A stretch of 14,319 nt of DNA, taken from assembly GCA_012514445.1 (NCBI GenBank), contig JAAZAI010000052.1:1-14319 (forward strand), written 5' to 3'. The notes under the pieces are model-generated. The model saw only the letters and a program-made list of their open reading frames with translations, searched no databases and had not been told where the DNA came from. Made by a program: the position numbers and the translations under genes. This DNA is from Lentisphaerota bacterium (GTDB taxonomy: Bacteria; Verrucomicrobiota; Kiritimatiellia; RFP12; UBA3636). Below, in pieces: positions 13,915 to 14,319 of the stretch. The stretch's first letter is position 1. Each line of letters begins with the position of its first letter.

Positions 13915-13944
13915 TTGACATGGGCCGCCGAGCGGGTATATATT
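13915..13944 (+). promoter_or_regulatory. Strong sigma70-like promoter facing the right-edge gene
   Basis: A perfect TTGACA (13915-13920) is followed after 18 nt by TATATT (13939-13944), or after 16 nt by TATATA (13937-13942). It is the best consensus match in the window. The leader to the ATG at 14065 would be about 110 nt. Confidence 0.55.
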
Positions 13945-14014
13945 GACCCACATGAAGAGTCATCCTTCTGGGCGAGGTGGGTGCTGGTTGACGGGGCGCT
14001 CATCACAGGGACAA

Positions 14015-14023
14015 TGTTAGAAT
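14015..14023 (+). promoter_or_regulatory. Possible extended -10 element (TGTTAGAAT)
   Basis: TG at 14015-14016, one base, then TAGAAT at 14018-14023 forms an extended -10. The hexamer TAGAAT is the same as in three minus-strand promoters here. A TTGACG at 13988-13993 is 24 nt away, too far for a normal -35. If used, transcription would begin near 14030 and only the ATG at 14065, not the one at 14014, could be translated. Confidence 0.3.
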
Positions 14024-14064
14024 GGGCGCAAACGGCAACATCAAGAACATTCGGATTGACAATA

Positions 14065-14319
14065 ATGAGAAAAAGATACATAGCCATAGCACTGGGAATT
14101 GCAATCACCTTGGGAATCAGTGCGTTTGCCATTTTCAAGCTCAGGGAAGCTAAGGCTCCCCAAAGCTTTGCTGAGTTGATTTCTCTTCCATCTGAAAAAT
14201 TGCAGAATATCGACATCGCTCTAATGAACCTCCTTTGTGCCCAAGGATTAAATGGTTCTGAAGAAATTGATATAGAAAGCACACTCGCAACCCTGGATCA
14301 ATGGGCGAAGCTTGTGCAA
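14065..14319 (+). CDS. Unknown membrane-anchored or secreted protein, N-terminal part (runs off window)
   Basis: The frame is open for 85 codons from the ATG to the end of the window. It begins MRKRYIAIALGIAITLGISA, a basic n-region and hydrophobic core typical of a signal peptide or single N-terminal anchor. A soluble part follows with FAELISLPSEKLQNIDIALMN and the segment LATLDQWAKLV. A similar MNLLCA-x-GL...LATLD-x-WA stretch is familiar to me from transglutaminase-like exported proteins of PVC bacteria, but too little is present to claim that. An in-frame ATG at 14014 would add 17 residues. The region is clearly AT-richer than the rest: bases 14161-14220 contain only 23 G or C. Codon choice (AAA, GAA, ATA, TTG) also differs from its neighbours. 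It reads away from the nucleoside hydrolase. Confidence 0.7.
   Translation, partial: MRKRYIAIALGIAITLGISAFAIFKLREAKAPQSFAELISLPSEKLQNIDIALMNLLCAQGLNGSEEIDIESTLATLDQWAKLVQ

Larger units (their letters stand above)
13541..14064. other. Intergenic region between divergent genes
   Basis: This 524-base stretch separates the nucleoside hydrolase (-) from the AT-rich gene (+). It holds a promoter-like site facing left, a hexamer-repeat inverted repeat, and two promoter-like sites facing right, listed separately. I see no tRNA, no convincing small gene and no CRISPR repeats. The open frame on the minus strand across 13749-14282 has no family resemblance and is largely antisense to the gene at the right edge. 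Confidence 0.6.

Noticed and set aside
13749..14282. 177-codon minus-strand open frame across the right intergenic region.
   Set aside because: It runs antisense to a convincing signal-peptide gene and through the hexamer inverted repeat, with no recognisable motif or ribosome site.

Overview
The window is about 14.3 kb of high-GC bacterial DNA. Almost all genes lie on the minus strand, and most follow their neighbour closely or overlap it. The organism cannot be named from this sequence alone. The protein set is a type 2 TrpB, a class II terpene (squalene-hopene type) cyclase with a W-x-G-x-L-S-S-S-A-L-S-T-A N-terminus, a GGFYCQNCVRD-type glycosyltransferase beside a beta-propeller lipoprotein-like protein, and a secreted nucleoside hydrolase. 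It recalls the PVC group (Verrucomicrobiota, Kiritimatiellota, Planctomycetota), but this is an impression from memory and not a measured placement.

Reading from right to left, in the direction of transcription: (a) 14065-14319 (+) is the start of an AT-rich gene of unknown function that runs off the window, preceded by two promoter-like sites. (b) 13540-11747 (-) holds a secreted nucleoside hydrolase with a C-terminal FN3-like domain, then a MIF-family tautomerase. (c) 11621-7102 (-) is a compact sulfur cluster. It contains an exported persulfide-dioxygenase-like MBL protein with three rhodanese modules and a Pro/Ala-rich arm ending in cysteine, then a four-helix YeeE/YedE half-transporter, then a six-helix YeeE/YedE half-transporter fused to three more rhodanese modules. 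(d) 7059-5239 (-) is a DADDT-containing squalene-hopene-type cyclase lying 42 nt downstream of the sulfur genes. (e) 5176-3797 (-) is a stand-alone trpB2 with its own predicted promoter. (f) 3671-696 (-) is a three-gene operon of NAD(P)H-dependent FMN reductase, exported PQQ-type beta-propeller and GT4 glycosyltransferase, joined by a 4-nt gap and an ATGA overlap. (g) 1-444 (+) is the C-terminal end of an ISKra4-type transposase, which converges on the glycosyltransferase across a hairpin-rich, poly-T spacer.

The sulfur cluster is the most interesting part. Related sets (a persulfide dioxygenase-rhodanese protein with paired YeeE/YedE membrane proteins) are known from bigR-type sulfide-detoxification operons. 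Here the dioxygenase carries a signal peptide, the transporter half carries three rhodanese domains that the positive-inside rule places outside the cytoplasm, and only two of the six rhodanese modules keep the catalytic cysteine. The dioxygenase ends in a flexible arm with a terminal cysteine. Together these features suggest a periplasmic sulfane-sulfur relay coupled to sulfur import or export. Four minus-strand genes or operons share a -35/-10 pattern (four with TAGAAT or a near match, three of them with an N18 spacer).
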